A stretch of 64,000 nt of DNA from Takakia lepidozioides. Taxonomy: Eukaryota > Streptophyta > Takakiopsida > Takakiales > Takakiaceae. Positions 22,759 to 33,412 of the stretch are shown here, piece by piece. The position numbers were made by a program, and so were the translations under genes. Every line of letters starts with the position of its first letter. Positions within the stretch are counted from its first letter, which is position 1. Below the pieces are notes generated by a model. That model saw only the letters and a program-made list of their open reading frames with translations, did not search any database and was not told where the DNA came from. The stretch is taken from NCBI GenBank assembly GCA_030704615.1, contig CM060734.1:4712001-4776000 (forward strand), given 5' to 3'.

Positions 22759-23843
22759 GTACATACGCGCTGCCTTTCTTTCAAGTCTTGGCATTTCAGG
22801 ATGTTAGAGGCCTCAAGTGGTGTTAGGGAAAATGGCGCCGAATTTCCAGTCAGGGCTCCGCAAATGGCTAAGTCCCTAGACTGGCTGGCCCGGAACTGGA
22901 AATTCGGCGCCATTTTCCAGTTCCAGGCCCTATTGCCGTTCAGGGACTTAGCCATTTTCGGCCTAAGTCCCTAGACTGGCTGGCCCTGAAGTGGAAATTC
23001 GGCGCCATATTCCAGTTTTAGGCCCTATTGCCGTTCAGGGACTTAGCCATTTTCGGGCTAAGTCCCTAGTGTGGCTGGCCCGCAACTGGAAATTCGGCGC
23101 CGTTTTCCAGTTCTAGGCCCTATTGCCGTCCAGGGACTTAGCCATTTTCGGGCTAAGTCCCTAGACTGGCTGGCCCTGAACTGGAAATTCGGCGCCCTTT
23201 TCCAGTTCCAAGCCGTATTGCCGTTCAGGGACTTAGCCATATTCGGGCTAAGTCCCTAGACTGGCTGGCCCTGAAGTGGAAATTCGGCGCCATATTCCAG
23301 TTCCAGGCCCTATTGCCGTCCAGGGACTTAGCCATTTTCGGTCTAAGTCCCTACGGTGGCTGGCCAGGAACTGGAAATTCGGCGCCGTTTTCCAGTTCTA
23401 GGCCCTATTGCCGTCCAGGGACTTAGCCATTTTCGGGCTAAGTCCCTAGTGTGGCTGGCCCGGAACTGGAAATTCGGCGCCGTTTTCCAGTTCTAGGCCC
23501 TATTGCCGTCCAGGGACTTAGCCATTTTCGGGCTAAGTCCCTAGTGTGGCTGGCCCGGAACTGGAAATTCGGCGCCGTTTTCCAGTTCTAGGCCCTATTG
23601 CCGTCCAGGGACTTAGCCATTTTCGGGCTAAGTCCCTAGGGTGGCTGGCCCGGAACTGGAAATTCGGCGCCGTTTTCCAGTTCCAGGCCCTATTGCCGTC
23701 CAGGGACTTAGCCATTTTCGGGCTAAGTCCCTAGACTGGCTGGCCCTGAAGTGGAAATTCGGCGCCATATTCCAGTTCCAGGCCCTATTGCCGTTCAGGG
23801 ACTTAGCCATTTTCGGACCTCATTGTGTTTTTCATGAATGCAG
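22759..23843 (+). repeat. Intron 5 of copy D: about ten 95-bp hairpin repeats
   Basis: The whole 1085-bp intron, from donor GTACATACGC to acceptor TTCATGAATGCAG, is tandem repeats. Each unit contains CTAAGTCCCTAGACTGGCTG, then CTGGAAATTCGGCGCC, GTTTTCCAG, CCTATTGCCGTCCAGG and GGGACTTAGCCATTTTCGG. The unit folds twice: GGGACTTAG...CTAAGTCCC, and CTGGAAA...TTTCCAG around GGCGCC. The matching introns are 1177 bp in B and 993 bp in C, but only 146 bp in A. Confidence 0.85.
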
Positions 23844-25978
23844 GTACTGTAAGTTCTCCCTTTTGGAGAAAGGTCATCTGTCTTTCGAGCCACCATTCTT
23901 CCTGGCATGGAGGAACCCTGGGGCTGACTCCATGTACACTGACGATATTGTGAAGGAGTGGCATCTGGAACATTTGCGTGATTGCCCTTGGTATGTGGAC
24001 CTTCCGCCCGGCTCGCTCGACCCATCCGAGTTTCAATTGAAGCTGGATGCTGAATTCCGACGAAACCGGCTCCGCTGCCTCCGTTGGGTGCAAAAGAGGC
24101 AAAAGCGCTTGCGAACTCCAGGAAAGCGGCAGAGCTTGCTCAGGCAGGAATTCAGGAGAAATTGCATGAGAAGAGTAAAGGTCAAAGGAAAAGGACAAGG
24201 AAACAGGTGACTGCAGTAACACCCAAAAAGAAGAAAACCATCGGGGCATCGGAGGAGGCGCAGGAGGGGACCCAAGAGAGTGACTCCGACGCCGATTTTG
24301 TTCAAGGTCCTGCGACTGCTGTTGCTCCTACCCAGTCACCGGTCGTCCGGGTTCCCAAGTCAGTTCGGAGTGGGACTGGCTCTGCCAAGAAGTTGGCATT
24401 TGAGGGCGAGCCTACACGGCGGTATTCGGCGGTGACGTTTATGCACAGGCCAAAGCTAGAACCTCCAACCATCATCCAATGCGTCAATGAGAGCTTCCTT
24501 GACGCTCTCCCTGCCAGGGCGAAGAAGGTGGCACACAACAAGTCTCTGGCGGAGCAGAAGGGGAAAGCCAAGAAGAGGGCTGCCAGTACAGAGCCTAAAA
24601 GATACCCCTGGTTTTGAAGCCATGATGGAATTCTTCACGGCTGTGAGCACGAATTGCAAGAGCACTCGGGGGGGGGGGGGGGGGGTTGAGGTGGAGAGAG
24701 CTTGCGACATGATTCTCCTCGACATTCCAGATGGGGAGCTGCTGGAGGGCCTGGATGGTGTGCCCACCTGGAACAGGTTTACCGAGGACTACTGGAAAGC
24801 CGGGTTTGGGCTGGCGGGGATGCTTCTGGATGACGGTGGATGTGTGGTTGTCCTTGCCACGAGAGGGAAGACCACAGAGAATGCGGTGGCAAGGTGGACA
24901 CCGAAAAGTGTCACCCCGGTCCTCCTCAGAAAATGGTTCTGCATCAGTACGCAGGGGTTGCGAACAGAGGGCCAAAGTGTAAGTTATCAATCTATTGCAT
25001 TCACTTCATATTGTGGTGTATGTTAAGTAGACCCTGGAATTGATCCCTTCTTTGTTGGATGTGCAGACATTGGTGTTTGAGGCATATTGCTTTGTGAAGA
25101 GAGGGTCTACGTTCAAATTCCGCAACGACGGTCGTCTTGTTGATGCCGTTGTGGACCCTGTAACCTACGATGTCCTCTACAACTATGTGCCCCACTCTAG
25201 TATGCCGAAGGACACAAAGACAGGCAAACCGTGGCGGTACAGCCGAACCCGGAGCCCTGCTTTCATCCAAACCCTCATGGAGACGTGCTCGGATGTCCAA
25301 GGGCGGATTCTGGACCTCACATGCGGCACGGGTAAGCCTTCACGTGCTCAGTTTGTCCCCTGGCCCCATTGCAATTGCATGCCGCAAGCTATTAACCGCC
25401 CGCTTTGTTCCTCAGGTGCTTCAATGTGGGCAGGGACGTTGTCCGACAGGCATGTGTTCGCCTTCGAGCCAGATACTGCCCTCCACAACTCGGAACTTGC
25501 AGCGGCTGAACGTCTGCCGAAAGAGGAAGAGGCATCCTCGGAGGATGAGGAAAAATCCGAGAAGGAGCAGGGGGAGGAAGTTGGAATCGAGGCCGAGGAG
25601 CCCCCGGTTTACGAGTGAGTGGTGGCATTGTAAGTTGCCTCCAGATTTTGTGAGGCACCTCCCTCCGCTCTCTTATTTCATTGAAAACCCTTTCTGGTTG
25701 TGCTGGTATTGACATTCTTCAAGTGGATTTGTTCTTACTGTAGGATGCCAAGTACTGCCGGAGGGACGTCTACACCGGAGTTCATGGGCAGGAGGAACGT
25801 GCCTTTTTTTGCCAGGGGGGATTTCATGCCTAGTCCAGAAAGGGAGTACATCCTTCCTACTTATGCTGCCCGGCTTGCTTCGGTGTCCATTAGGAGGTGT
25901 TCCGAACGTAGTCGTGTACAGCAGATTTTAGACGAGGCAAGCCTCAAGAAAATGAAGATGAGGGAGGAGGCAGCAGCT

Positions 25979-25983
25979 ATTAG
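25979..25983. repeat. Target-site duplication ATTAG left of the chromovirus
   Basis: ATTAG precedes TGTCGCACACC. On the right side GCGACA is followed by ATTTAG (32949-32954), the same five bases with one extra T. The empty site in copies B and C reads CTATTAGAGCCC, confirming the insertion point and the 5-bp duplication typical of Ty3/gypsy. Confidence 0.8.
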
Positions 25984-26707
25984 TGTCGCACACCTCAGTT
26001 CGGTAAACTCCCCTTCAAGTCATAGTTACTCGCTTTGATGCGCGCGCCTGACTCCCAACCTGGCCGCCGGGCCAACTTGGAGTTTCGGCTGCTCACCGGG
26101 ACATAACGGTCCCCTTCCGCTTCCCTCTAAACCCTCCACCTATTTGGGACTAGGAGAATTCCCTTTGGTAGATGGCAGTCCGGAACAGCTCCCCACTCTT
26201 TGGTCGCTTTCCGGCTCGCTCGCTTACTCACTAGTTTTTGGTCACCAACGGGCTTGCACCGTTCTCGGGGTTACTACTCCCTATATATACTTCTGTAGCT
26301 GTCCGCGGGGGTTTCATAACCAGCCATGCCATTTTATGGCGAACCACCACGAAAACCCTCGACTCCCGGTGGTGAGTCGCGGTGAGTCTTGGCCCACTCA
26401 CCGCGGCCCCAATGGACCGTGATGAGTCCCAAGACTCCCCACGACTCCCACCTCGAGGTCTCCACCCCATGGTGAGTCCTATGCCACCCCCACTAAGTCC
26501 CACTAAGCTACCACCACCCCTTGTGGAGCCACCTCCACTGCAACCCGGTGTGCGGGGCTCCACCTAGTGAGCGCCTCCGCCTCCTTGAGTGCCTTGGGCA
26601 CTCAAGGGTGCTTCAGCCCCCCATACCTATCGCTGCCGCTGCCCCCACCACAGGGGCAACCCCTCATGTGTCCCGACCCCCTGCCCTCAAGGCAAAGGGC
26701 CGCGACA
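25984..26707 (-). repeat. 3' LTR of chromovirus (plus-coordinate left copy)
   Basis: 724 bp, TGTCGCACACC...GGGCCGCGACA on the plus strand. Adjacent inside (26708-26722, minus strand GTTGGTAGGGGTGTG) is a purine-rich stretch that fits the polypurine tract. Confidence 0.92.
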
Positions 26708-26722
26708 CACACCCCTACCAAC

Positions 26723-27611
26723 AGGGAGTCGATGTCCTCATCGACTTGTCCATTTTGTAGAAACGAACATCCAAGTTGTGGCGTCCCACATCAAGGAGTT
26801 TGTTTCCGTACCATGGCGTCCCATGGCAAAGAACCAAACCCCACACTTGACTCCACTCTCCACTAGCTAGTTCGGCCGACTTCCTCCAAGTCCCGGCCAA
26901 GGGTGGAGCCTCTCCAGCTCCTCCCAGTGCACTCTTCTGGCCTACTTCAAGGCCAAGGAACGATCCTCCCCGAGGATCGAATCGCCTTACTGCAACAACA
27001 TTGCTTGCGATCGCTCATGATGCCGCTTTTGGCATCACCTTGAGCAAGGGTTCACCTGGAACCCTCTTTGACTAGGAAGATAACCTTGAACCAACCGTGC
27101 GCCCCAATCACTACAATTGGGTCCGCCTTGGAAAGCTGGCCTGAGGTACGGGAACACGCCGAAGCCGCACTACGACTTCGTCCCGAGGCTACACGATTAT
27201 AGTACGTGAACGGGAGCACGTAGCTTCCGCGTTAGCCCGCACTACAAGGCAACCCCCTCGGTAGCGCAGTTATAGTACGCGCACGCGCCAGGTGCGCACT
27301 AGCACTTGAACTCCCAAATAAGGCGCAAGTTTCCTTGCCCTTGGATGGGAGTCACCCGATTTCGGCACTGCGCAAACACACGATTAACCCAATTTACCTC
27401 TCCCACTTTTGTAAGCTAGCATGCATTCTACACACCAGCCAACCACACCATGCATCACCATTCCAAACACAATAGGACGCACAATATTTGGAACCCATTT
27501 CCTTTATCACAAATTTTTGTACAATACAAGTTTTTGCAATCGGATTCCTGAGCTAGCTAAACCGGGCTAAGCATGCATTTCTTCCCCCACGCTCCAAGGT
27601 TGATGTCCCCA
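26723..27611. other. Non-coding 3' region of chromovirus
   Basis: Between the end of the integrase/chromodomain ORF (27612) and the polypurine tract there is about 890 bp with no ORF of note, as expected for the 3' untranslated part of the element. It contains imperfect repeats around AGTACGTGAACGGGAGCACG and related sequences near 27200-27300. Confidence 0.5.
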
Positions 27612-28775
27612 TCAACGCTTCTTCCGCTTTTGAGGTCGCCCTTCGAACGCTGCAACTGCCTCGGATGCGTTTCCCATTTCTGAGGCACGCACCCAAGATG
27701 CCTCCACAAGATGATAGCCCTTCCATTTGACGAGATACTCCGTTTCTCGGTTCTTGAACCTCCTCGACTTAAGTATTGCCTCCACCTCGTACTCGGGTTC
27801 ATTTTCATGATCCAACAGCATAGGTGGCGGACGCAACACTTGCTGCCGATTCGGACGTGCTTCATCTTTGAAGTAAGGCTTCAAAAGGGAGACATGGAAT
27901 ACTGGGTGCAACTTGCTGTTTGCTGGCAGCTCCAATTCATACACATCCTCATTCATAACCCTCCGAATGCGAAAGGGACCCGCATACGGAGGTACGAACT
28001 TCGGGCTCATTTCCGGAGGTAGTCGAAAATTCTTGATGTTCAACCAGACCTCTGTGTCTGCCTCAAACTTCACTTCCCTCCGCTTCCGATTCGCCTGCCT
28101 TTCATACCGTTTCCTAGCTTTGGCAATGTTGTACTTTGCGAGCTTCAACAAACGCTCGCGTTCTTCCAGTACCGCCGCTACTGCCGGTTCCTCAACGTCC
28201 TGGGCGGCCCAACTTGTCGGCACCAGAGGTGCTTTTCCATAGACCAACACAAAAGGGGAAACTCCCGTCGCGGAGTGTTCTGTGTTATTATAACAGAACT
28301 CTGCCGCGTCTAAGTGTTCCATCCAGTCTGATTGGTCTGCCGACACGTAATTCCGCAAGAATTGCTTCACTACGGAATTCACTCTTTCCGTTTGGCCGTC
28401 TGTCGTAGGTCGGAAGGCGGTGCTCATCTTCAGCCTCGTCCCCATCTTCTTCCAAAGTGCTCTCCAGAATTTACTCGTAAACTTTGGGTCGCGGTCCGAG
28501 ACAATATCCTTCGGGACTCCATGATGCTTTAAGACGTGGGCGAAGTAAAGTCGCCCTGTCTCCTGCGCAGTTGCCGTCTCCTTGGTGGGGATGAAATGGG
28601 CCATTTTACTGAACCTATCTACCACCACCATGATTGCATCGAATCCTTTTGACAGCGGCATAGCAGTCATGAAATCCATCGAGACGCTTTCCCAAGTCCC
28701 CTCTGGAATCGGCAAGGGTTGTAACAGCCCCGCTTGCTTTTTATACTCGCTCCGGTTTGTTGGCATGTGGTGCAT
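27612..28775 (-). CDS. pol: Chromovirus integrase core and chromodomain
   Basis: ORF of 387 codons holding the second half of the integrase. The catalytic D,D,E triad can be placed at the Asp of [15 protein letters not shown] and the Glu of TDGQTERVN. The C-terminal DNA-binding region has RNRRQ-type basic runs and FHVSLLKPY. The last 60 or so residues are a chromodomain, with [20 protein letters not shown] and the Trp of ASWV, all conserved aromatic-cage positions. Chromodomains of this kind steer integration to marked chromatin in known chromoviruses. The start overlaps the upstream ORF in another frame, so a one-base change near 28730 separates them. Confidence 0.9.
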   Translation of the reverse strand: MHHMPTNRSEYKKQAGLLQPLPIPEGTWESVSMDFMTAMPLSKGFDAIMVVVDRFSKMAHFIPTKETATAQETGRLYFAHVLKHHGVPKDIVSDRDPKFTSKFWRALWKKMGTRLKMSTAFRPTTDGQTERVNSVVKQFLRNYVSADQSDWMEHLDAAEFCYNNTEHSATGVSPFVLVYGKAPLVPTSWAAQDVEEPAVAAVLEERERLLKLAKYNIAKARKRYERQANRKRREVKFEADTEVWLNIKNFRLPPEMSPKFVPPYAGPFRIRRVMNEDVYELELPANSKLHPVFHVSLLKPYFKDEARPNRQQVLRPPPMLLDHENEPEYEVEAILKSRRFKNRETEYLVKWKGYHLVEASWVRASEMGNASEAVAAFEGRPQKRKKR

Positions 28776-30295
28776 GTCTTTACATACTCCTCTGCCTCCT
28801 CCCTCAGTTTGGGCCAGAAATATTCTTTCTTCAAGAGTGCCGCAGTGCGCTTGGCTCCACCGTGGCCCGCAAGCGGGCTATCATGGCATTCTCTCAAGAG
28901 ACTATCCCTGATCCCTCCCTTTGGCACATAGAGACGTTTTTGCTTATACCGGAGCAGTCCGTTTTGCAAGTGGAACTGCGATTTAACCCCCATTCTCAAG
29001 TTCTGCATCACGCACTTTGCCAGCTCATCCTTCCGGCAAGCCTTCCGGATCTTCCTTTGGAGCGCCGTCTCGCCCTTGTACACCAACAAGAGCTGCTGCT
29101 TTCTACTTAAAGCATCGGCCACCACATTGTCCCGTCCCGGTTTGTACTGGATATCCACGTCGAACACTGCCAAAGTATCTTGCCACCTAAGTTGTTTTGG
29201 GGACAACTTGGGCTGCGTGGCAAAATACTTCACCGTGACATTGTCCGTGAACACCTTCACTGGGTTGGAACCAACATAGTGGCGCCAGAGTTCAAGGCAA
29301 TGTACCACCGCCTTCATCTCTTTTTCGTGCGTCGGCCACCGTCGCTCCACTTCATTCAGTTTCTTACTTTCGTAAGCCACTGGACGTCCATCTTGCATAA
29401 GTACACCCCCAATTGCGAAGTCCGATGCATCTGTATGAATCTCAAACGGACGATCGAACTCCGGGATTTTTAAGACTGGAGCTTCCGTCATCCGCTGCTT
29501 CAATTCAGCAAAAGCTTGGCCACAAAATGTGTTCCATACCCAGACTTTGGATTTACACAGAAGGTCCGACAGCGGCCCCGCGATCTTGGCGAAATTTCTC
29601 ACATACTTCCGGTAATAGGAGGCGAGTCCTAGGAAGGATCGCACTCCCGGAACCGAAGTCGGAGGCTCCCAGTCCAAGATCGCCCTCACCTTTCTGTCAT
29701 CCATTTTGATCCCATCCTGTGTAATCACGTGCCCCAAGAACTCCACTTTTGTGACCCCGAATTCGCACTTTGAAGCTTTGGCATACAGCTTCCCTTCTCG
29801 CAATTTTTGGAACACCCTTTTGAGGTGCTCCAGGTGCTCCTCCTTTGTTTTCGAGTACACCAAGATGTCGTCGATGTACACGATCACAAAGTCATCCAAC
29901 CACTCCTGGAAAAGGCTGTTCATCAGCGTGCTAAATGTCGCTGGTGCATTGGTGAGCCCAAAAGGCATCACCAAGAACTCATATGAACCATACCTTGTCC
30001 TGCACGCGGTCTTCTCCTCATCTCCTTCCGCCACCCGAATTTGGTGATAGCCGGAGCGCAAGTCGATCCGGCTGAAATACTTCGCTCCTGCCAACCGATC
30101 GAAGAGGTCGTCGATCCTTGGCAAAGGGTACCGGTTTTTGATAGTCACCTTATTCAGAGCCCTGTAATCGACACACATCCGCAGCGTCCCATCCTTCTTG
30201 TCTGCAAATAGCACCGGGGCTCCGTAAGGTGACTTACTCGGCCGGATGTACCCCTTTGACATTAGATCTTTGAGCTGAGTCTTCAGCTCGACCAA
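28667..30295 (-). CDS. pol: Chromovirus reverse transcriptase, RNase H and integrase zinc domain
   Basis: ORF of 542 codons. Reverse transcriptase blocks appear in order: [43 protein letters not shown] and the catalytic YIDD (29867-29878). RNase H follows with [11 protein letters not shown] and DNVTVKYF. At the C-terminus is the integrase HHCC zinc finger ([10 protein letters not shown] ... CTTCQQ). Both ends run into neighbouring ORFs in other frames. Confidence 0.93.
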   Translation of the reverse strand: MVELKTQLKDLMSKGYIRPSKSPYGAPVLFADKKDGTLRMCVDYRALNKVTIKNRYPLPRIDDLFDRLAGAKYFSRIDLRSGYHQIRVAEGDEEKTACRTRYGSYEFLVMPFGLTNAPATFSTLMNSLFQEWLDDFVIVYIDDILVYSKTKEEHLEHLKRVFQKLREGKLYAKASKCEFGVTKVEFLGHVITQDGIKMDDRKVRAILDWEPPTSVPGVRSFLGLASYYRKYVRNFAKIAGPLSDLLCKSKVWVWNTFCGQAFAELKQRMTEAPVLKIPEFDRPFEIHTDASDFAIGGVLMQDGRPVAYESKKLNEVERRWPTHEKEMKAVVHCLELWRHYVGSNPVKVFTDNVTVKYFATQPKLSPKQLRWQDTLAVFDVDIQYKPGRDNVVADALSRKQQLLLVYKGETALQRKIRKACRKDELAKCVMQNLRMGVKSQFHLQNGLLRYKQKRLYVPKGGIRDSLLRECHDSPLAGHGGAKRTAALLKKEYFWPKLREEAEEYVKTCTTCQQTGASIKSKRGCYNPCRFQRGLGKASRWIS

Positions 30296-30852
30296 CTCTT
30301 GTGGCTCAACCGGTAGGGCGCCTTGGCAGGCGGTTCCGATCCCGGTATCACCTCAATTTTGTGGTCAACTCCTCTTCGCGGTGGCAAGCCGCTTGGTAAA
30401 TCCTCCGGCATCACATCCTGGTATTTCTCCAAAATCCCCTTGATCCAATCTGGGCTCGGCTCCCCATCGCCTTCTCCTTTCACTTCTCTAATGTAAAGCA
30501 AAAACTGGGACTCGTGTGTCTCCTCCACGGCCCACTCCTTTGCTGATAGAAGGTTTATTCGCCCTCCCACGGATTTGGGCGTTTCCGACACTCGTAAAAC
30601 CTCGCCACCATTCCCACATGGCAGCGTGACTACTCTCTTGCGGCCATCTATGACCGCTCCGGATTTGCTCAAAAAGGTCATTCCCAAAATGAGATCCACT
30701 CCATCGATCTCGCAGATAGTGAAGTTCTCACGTCCCTCCCAACTCCCCAGTTGAAGAGGAACATCAAACGCCAACCTTGTCGCCAACTGAGGTTCTCCTT
30801 TGGCAGAGCGCACCTCAATAGAGGCCCCCACGTCACTTGTCGGGAGTCCCAA
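30283..30852 (-). CDS. pol: Chromovirus protease C-terminal part and linker
   Basis: ORF of 189 codons. It contains the second half of the retropepsin fold, including [18 protein letters not shown] (the typical LG.dfL signature), while the active-site VDTGASHSF lies at the end of the gag ORF in a different frame. It ends with [19 protein letters not shown], the standard lead-in to reverse transcriptase. Confidence 0.85.
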   Translation of the reverse strand: MGLPTSDVGASIEVRSAKGEPQLATRLAFDVPLQLGSWEGRENFTICEIDGVDLILGMTFLSKSGAVIDGRKRVVTLPCGNGGEVLRVSETPKSVGGRINLLSAKEWAVEETHESQFLLYIREVKGEGDGEPSPDWIKGILEKYQDVMPEDLPSGLPPRRGVDHKIEVIPGSEPPAKAPYRLSHKSWSS

Positions 30853-32170
30853 CTTTCGCGCCGCCGCGGCGTCATGAAGGAGTGCGACGCTCCTGTGTCC
30901 ACCAACAACGACACATTAGTTCCGGATATTATCCCATCCACGAACAATAACTGACTCCCTTTTCGTAAGGCGCCAGTTTCCTGATACAACTCACAAGAAA
31001 ATTTGCCTACCTTGCAAGTCCTGGCGACCACCGCTTCCACCAAGCGACTGATGGTATCTTCCGACAGCTCCGTGGTCGCCCGAGTCATGTTCAATTGCCG
31101 GGGCTTCGTGCACTTCTTGGCCATGTGCCCGGGCTCCCCGCAATTGAAACACACTCCATCAAAGGTCGCCTTCTGTCCGCCATAAGTCGCTCCACCCGCT
31201 TTTCCTTTCGAAGCACCGGGTGCCGCCTTGACGTGTGAAGGACCTCCCTTCGATTTCCACGTGCCATTTTCGCCGCGTGGCCTATCCCACTTCTTTTCCG
31301 GTCGGGAGGAGTCACCTTCCCGCCGGGTCTTCTTGTGGTTCAGCTCCGTACGGCCTTGTCTCTCACCCCTAGGGACATCCGAGAAACATTCAGCTCTCTC
31401 AATTGCCTCGTTCAAAGTCTTGGGTGGCTTCTCCTCCAACTTCCGCCTAGCCCATGGGGCCAGTCCCGCCACAAAGTTGAAGACCATTTCTGGTTCTGCC
31501 ATGTCCGCGACTTCGAGCAACAGCACATTGAAAGCCTGGACATACCCCCGAATGTCATCTGTTTGCTTCAAATTCCTCATCTTGTCCCGGGCAAGCCAGG
31601 ACGCGTTGAGGGGCACAAACTGTCTCTTCATCAATTCCTTGAACTCACTCCAGTTCAAGGTTTCCGGGCTTGGGCCTCGGTCGTGAAGGCGTTTCTGCCA
31701 CCATTGTTGAGCATAGCCTCTCAAATAGGTGGGAGCCACTTCCACCCGATCTTCGTCACTCAACTTGGCCGCCCGGAAGTACTGCTCTAGCTCCAGGAGC
31801 CAGGTGTTGAGTGCCTTCCGGTTTCGAACGCCCTCGAAGGTGCCGGGTTCCTTAGGCTTCACCTTAAACTTTGCCTTGGTGGAAGTGGCATTAGCCGCCT
31901 TCAACACGTCTTTCAACGTCCCGCCAACTGCGCCAACAACCCTTCCCAAAAGGCTGCCGGCATGGGAGGCATCTCTTGGTTTGTCGGAGCTCTCAAAGAT
32001 TCCTCGGGCTCCGACTCCTCGGATTCCTCCCGCTCCTGAGCGGCCTCGTTTTCGGAAACATTAATCGCTTCCTCAAACGGCCGCCTCGGTGACACGTCGC
32101 CCCCATCGGGCTCACCGGGATCATCATCTTTTGGGCCGTTCCGCTTTCGTTTCGGCTTGCCCGACCCCAT
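30678..32170 (-). CDS. gag: Chromovirus gag (capsid, CCHC zinc knuckle) and protease active site
   Basis: Starts most likely at ATG 32170 (MGSGKPKRKR), an acidic N-terminus, with a frame change near 31915 into the 423-codon ORF starting at 31949. The retrotransposon gag domain shows LRGYAQQWWQKRL and WSEFKELMKRQFVP. The nucleocapsid knuckle CFNCGEPGHMAKKC lies at about 31110-31150. Then VDTGASHSF, the aspartic protease active site, precedes the frame change near 30850. Confidence 0.88.
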
Positions 32171-32211
32171 GATGAGGCCAATCCCAAGGACGATTGCGTA
32201 CTGAACTCTAG

Positions 32212-32223
32212 GCTCTGATACCA
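32212..32223 (-). promoter_or_regulatory. Primer-binding site for initiator-Met tRNA
   Basis: Minus strand TGGTATCAGAGC, two bases inside the 5' LTR. This is the standard complement of the 3' end of plant initiator methionine tRNA, used to prime minus-strand synthesis. Confidence 0.93.
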
Positions 32224-32225
32224 AG

Positions 32226-32948
32226 TGTCGCACACCTCAGTTCGGTAAACTCCCCTTCAAGTCATAGTTACTCGCTTTGATGCGCGCGCCTGACTCCCAA
32301 CCTGGCCGCGGGCCAACTTGGAGTTTCGGCTGCTCACCGGGACATAACGGTCCCCTTCCGCTTCCCTCTAAACCCTCCACCTATTTGGGACTAGGAGAAT
32401 TCCCTTTGGTAGATGGCAGTCCGGAACAGCTCCCCACTCTTTGGTCGCTTTCCGGCTCGCTCGCTTACTCACTAGTTTTTGGTCACCAACGGGCTTGCAC
32501 CGTTCTCGGGGGTTACTACTCCCTATATATACTTCTGTAGCTGTCCGCGGGGGTTTCATAACCAGCCATGCCATTTTATGGCGAACCACCACGAAAACCC
32601 TCGACTCCCGGTGGTGAGTCGCGGTGAGTCTTGGCCCACTCACCGCGGCCCCAATGGACCGTGATGAGTCCCAAGACTCCCCACGACTCCCACCTCGAGG
32701 TCTCCACCCCATGGTGAGTCCTATGCCACCCCCACTAAGTCCCACTAAGCTACCACCACCCCTTGTGGAGCCACCTCCACTGCAACCCGGTGTGCGGGGC
32801 TCCACCTAGTGAGCGCCTCCGCCTCCTTGAGTGCCTTGGGCACTCAAGGGTGCTTCAGCCCCCCATACCTATCGCTGCCGCTGCCCCCACCACAGGGGCA
32901 ACCCCTCATGTGTCCCGACCCCCTGCCCTCAAGGCAAAGGCCGCGACA
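32226..32948 (-). repeat. 5' LTR of chromovirus (plus-coordinate right copy)
   Basis: 723 bp, the same as the copy at 25984-26707 apart from single-base indels in short G/C runs (for example GGCCGCCGGGCC versus GGCCGCGGGCC). Confidence 0.92.
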
Positions 32949-33412
32949 ATTTAGAGCCCGTCGGGCTCGTAGATTTGTGTTGGATTCTGCTGAGGAAAGT
33001 GGGGGGAGAAGACGCAGAAGATCCCAGGGGTGAGGTGGCAGTCCCCCAAGGAGAGGACGGGATTTTTGGAGAGGCATAGTGGAACTGATGCATCACAGAG
33101 CTCGGAGGATGAGGGGGATGAGGGGATGAGGAAGAAGGTGGGGCAAGTTCCTCGGAGGGTGTAGGAGGGAGTAGTGCCCATTCCGGCTATGACAGTTAGA
33201 ACACACTTGTATAGACATGGCTTGCCACAAAATTTGCAATAAAATGGCATTTCAAGTCCACTGGTGCCACATTCCAACTTCACATGACCCTATTTCCGTG
33301 CCTCCTAACCCTATTTCCGTGGACTCACAATGGTCTGCTCATGCTTTTTTTTTTTTTCCGCTCATGCTTATGCCGTCTCATGCTCATGCCGCTCATGAAA
33401 ATAGCAGCCCCC

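Larger units (their letters stand above)
25984..32948 (-). mobile_element. Ty3/gypsy chromovirus, full length, inserted in exon 9 of copy D
   Basis: A 6965-bp LTR retrotransposon in minus orientation. The LTRs at 25984-26707 and 32226-32948 start TGTCGC and end GCGACA and differ, as far as I can see, only by single-base indels in homopolymers, so the insertion is recent. Order on the minus strand: LTR, primer-binding site, gag with CCHC knuckle, protease, reverse transcriptase, RNase H, integrase, chromodomain, about 900 bp non-coding, LTR. Gag-Pol reads as one polyprotein broken by about four one-base frame changes (near 31915, 30850, 30290 and 28730). Those could be real lesions or sequencing errors. 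The chromodomain at the integrase C-terminus places it among the chromoviruses. Confidence 0.93.
22544..33243 (+). pseudogene. ParB/DNA-methyltransferase-like gene, copy D (methyltransferase half only)
   Basis: Exons by comparison and GT-AG sites: 22544-22758, 23844-24978, 25067-25331, 25416-25614, 25744-25983 and 32955 to about 33150 (one exon split by the LTR element); AATAAA at 33238-33243. Exon 6 encodes FFLAWRNPGADSMYT, a Lys-rich linker and the motif IV-like LDIPDG (24718-24735). Exon 7 carries RSPAFIQTL (motif X-like) and motif I LDLTCGTG, which is split by intron 7. The acidic tail (EEDEEK type) is in exon 8 and NVPFFARGDFMPSP in exon 9. An extra A near 24599 shifts the frame in exon 6, and a run of 18 G lies at 24668-24685. 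With ParB missing and a retroelement in exon 9 this copy should be dead. Except for these indels it is almost identical to B and C. Confidence 0.75.
22462..33412 (+). mobile_element. ParB/methyltransferase element, copy D (5' truncated, split by chromovirus)
   Basis: Homology with copies B and C starts around 22460, inside intron 4, and runs to the terminal GCTCATGAAAATAGCAGCCC at about 33412, excluding the 6.97-kb retrotransposon at 25984-32948. The ParB domain and N-terminus are absent. The left breakpoint abuts the opposite-strand MULE transposase, so the left terminus was lost in a rearrangement and not by clean transposition. The right end lies directly against companion copy 3, whose 5' part is missing; this suggests insertion into, or recombination with, that gene. 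Confidence 0.7.

Noticed and set aside
22759-23843. CRISPR-like regular repeats
   Set aside because: The 95-bp units are contiguous and near-identical throughout, with no unique spacers, and lie in a eukaryotic intron with splice borders.
24668-24685. G-tract as a functional G-quadruplex
   Set aside because: A pure G run can fold so, but its variable length among copies and likely read error make a regulatory claim unsupported.
28582-29709. Plus-strand ORFs within the chromovirus
   Set aside because: Antisense shadows of reverse transcriptase and integrase; the minus-strand frames carry all conserved motifs.
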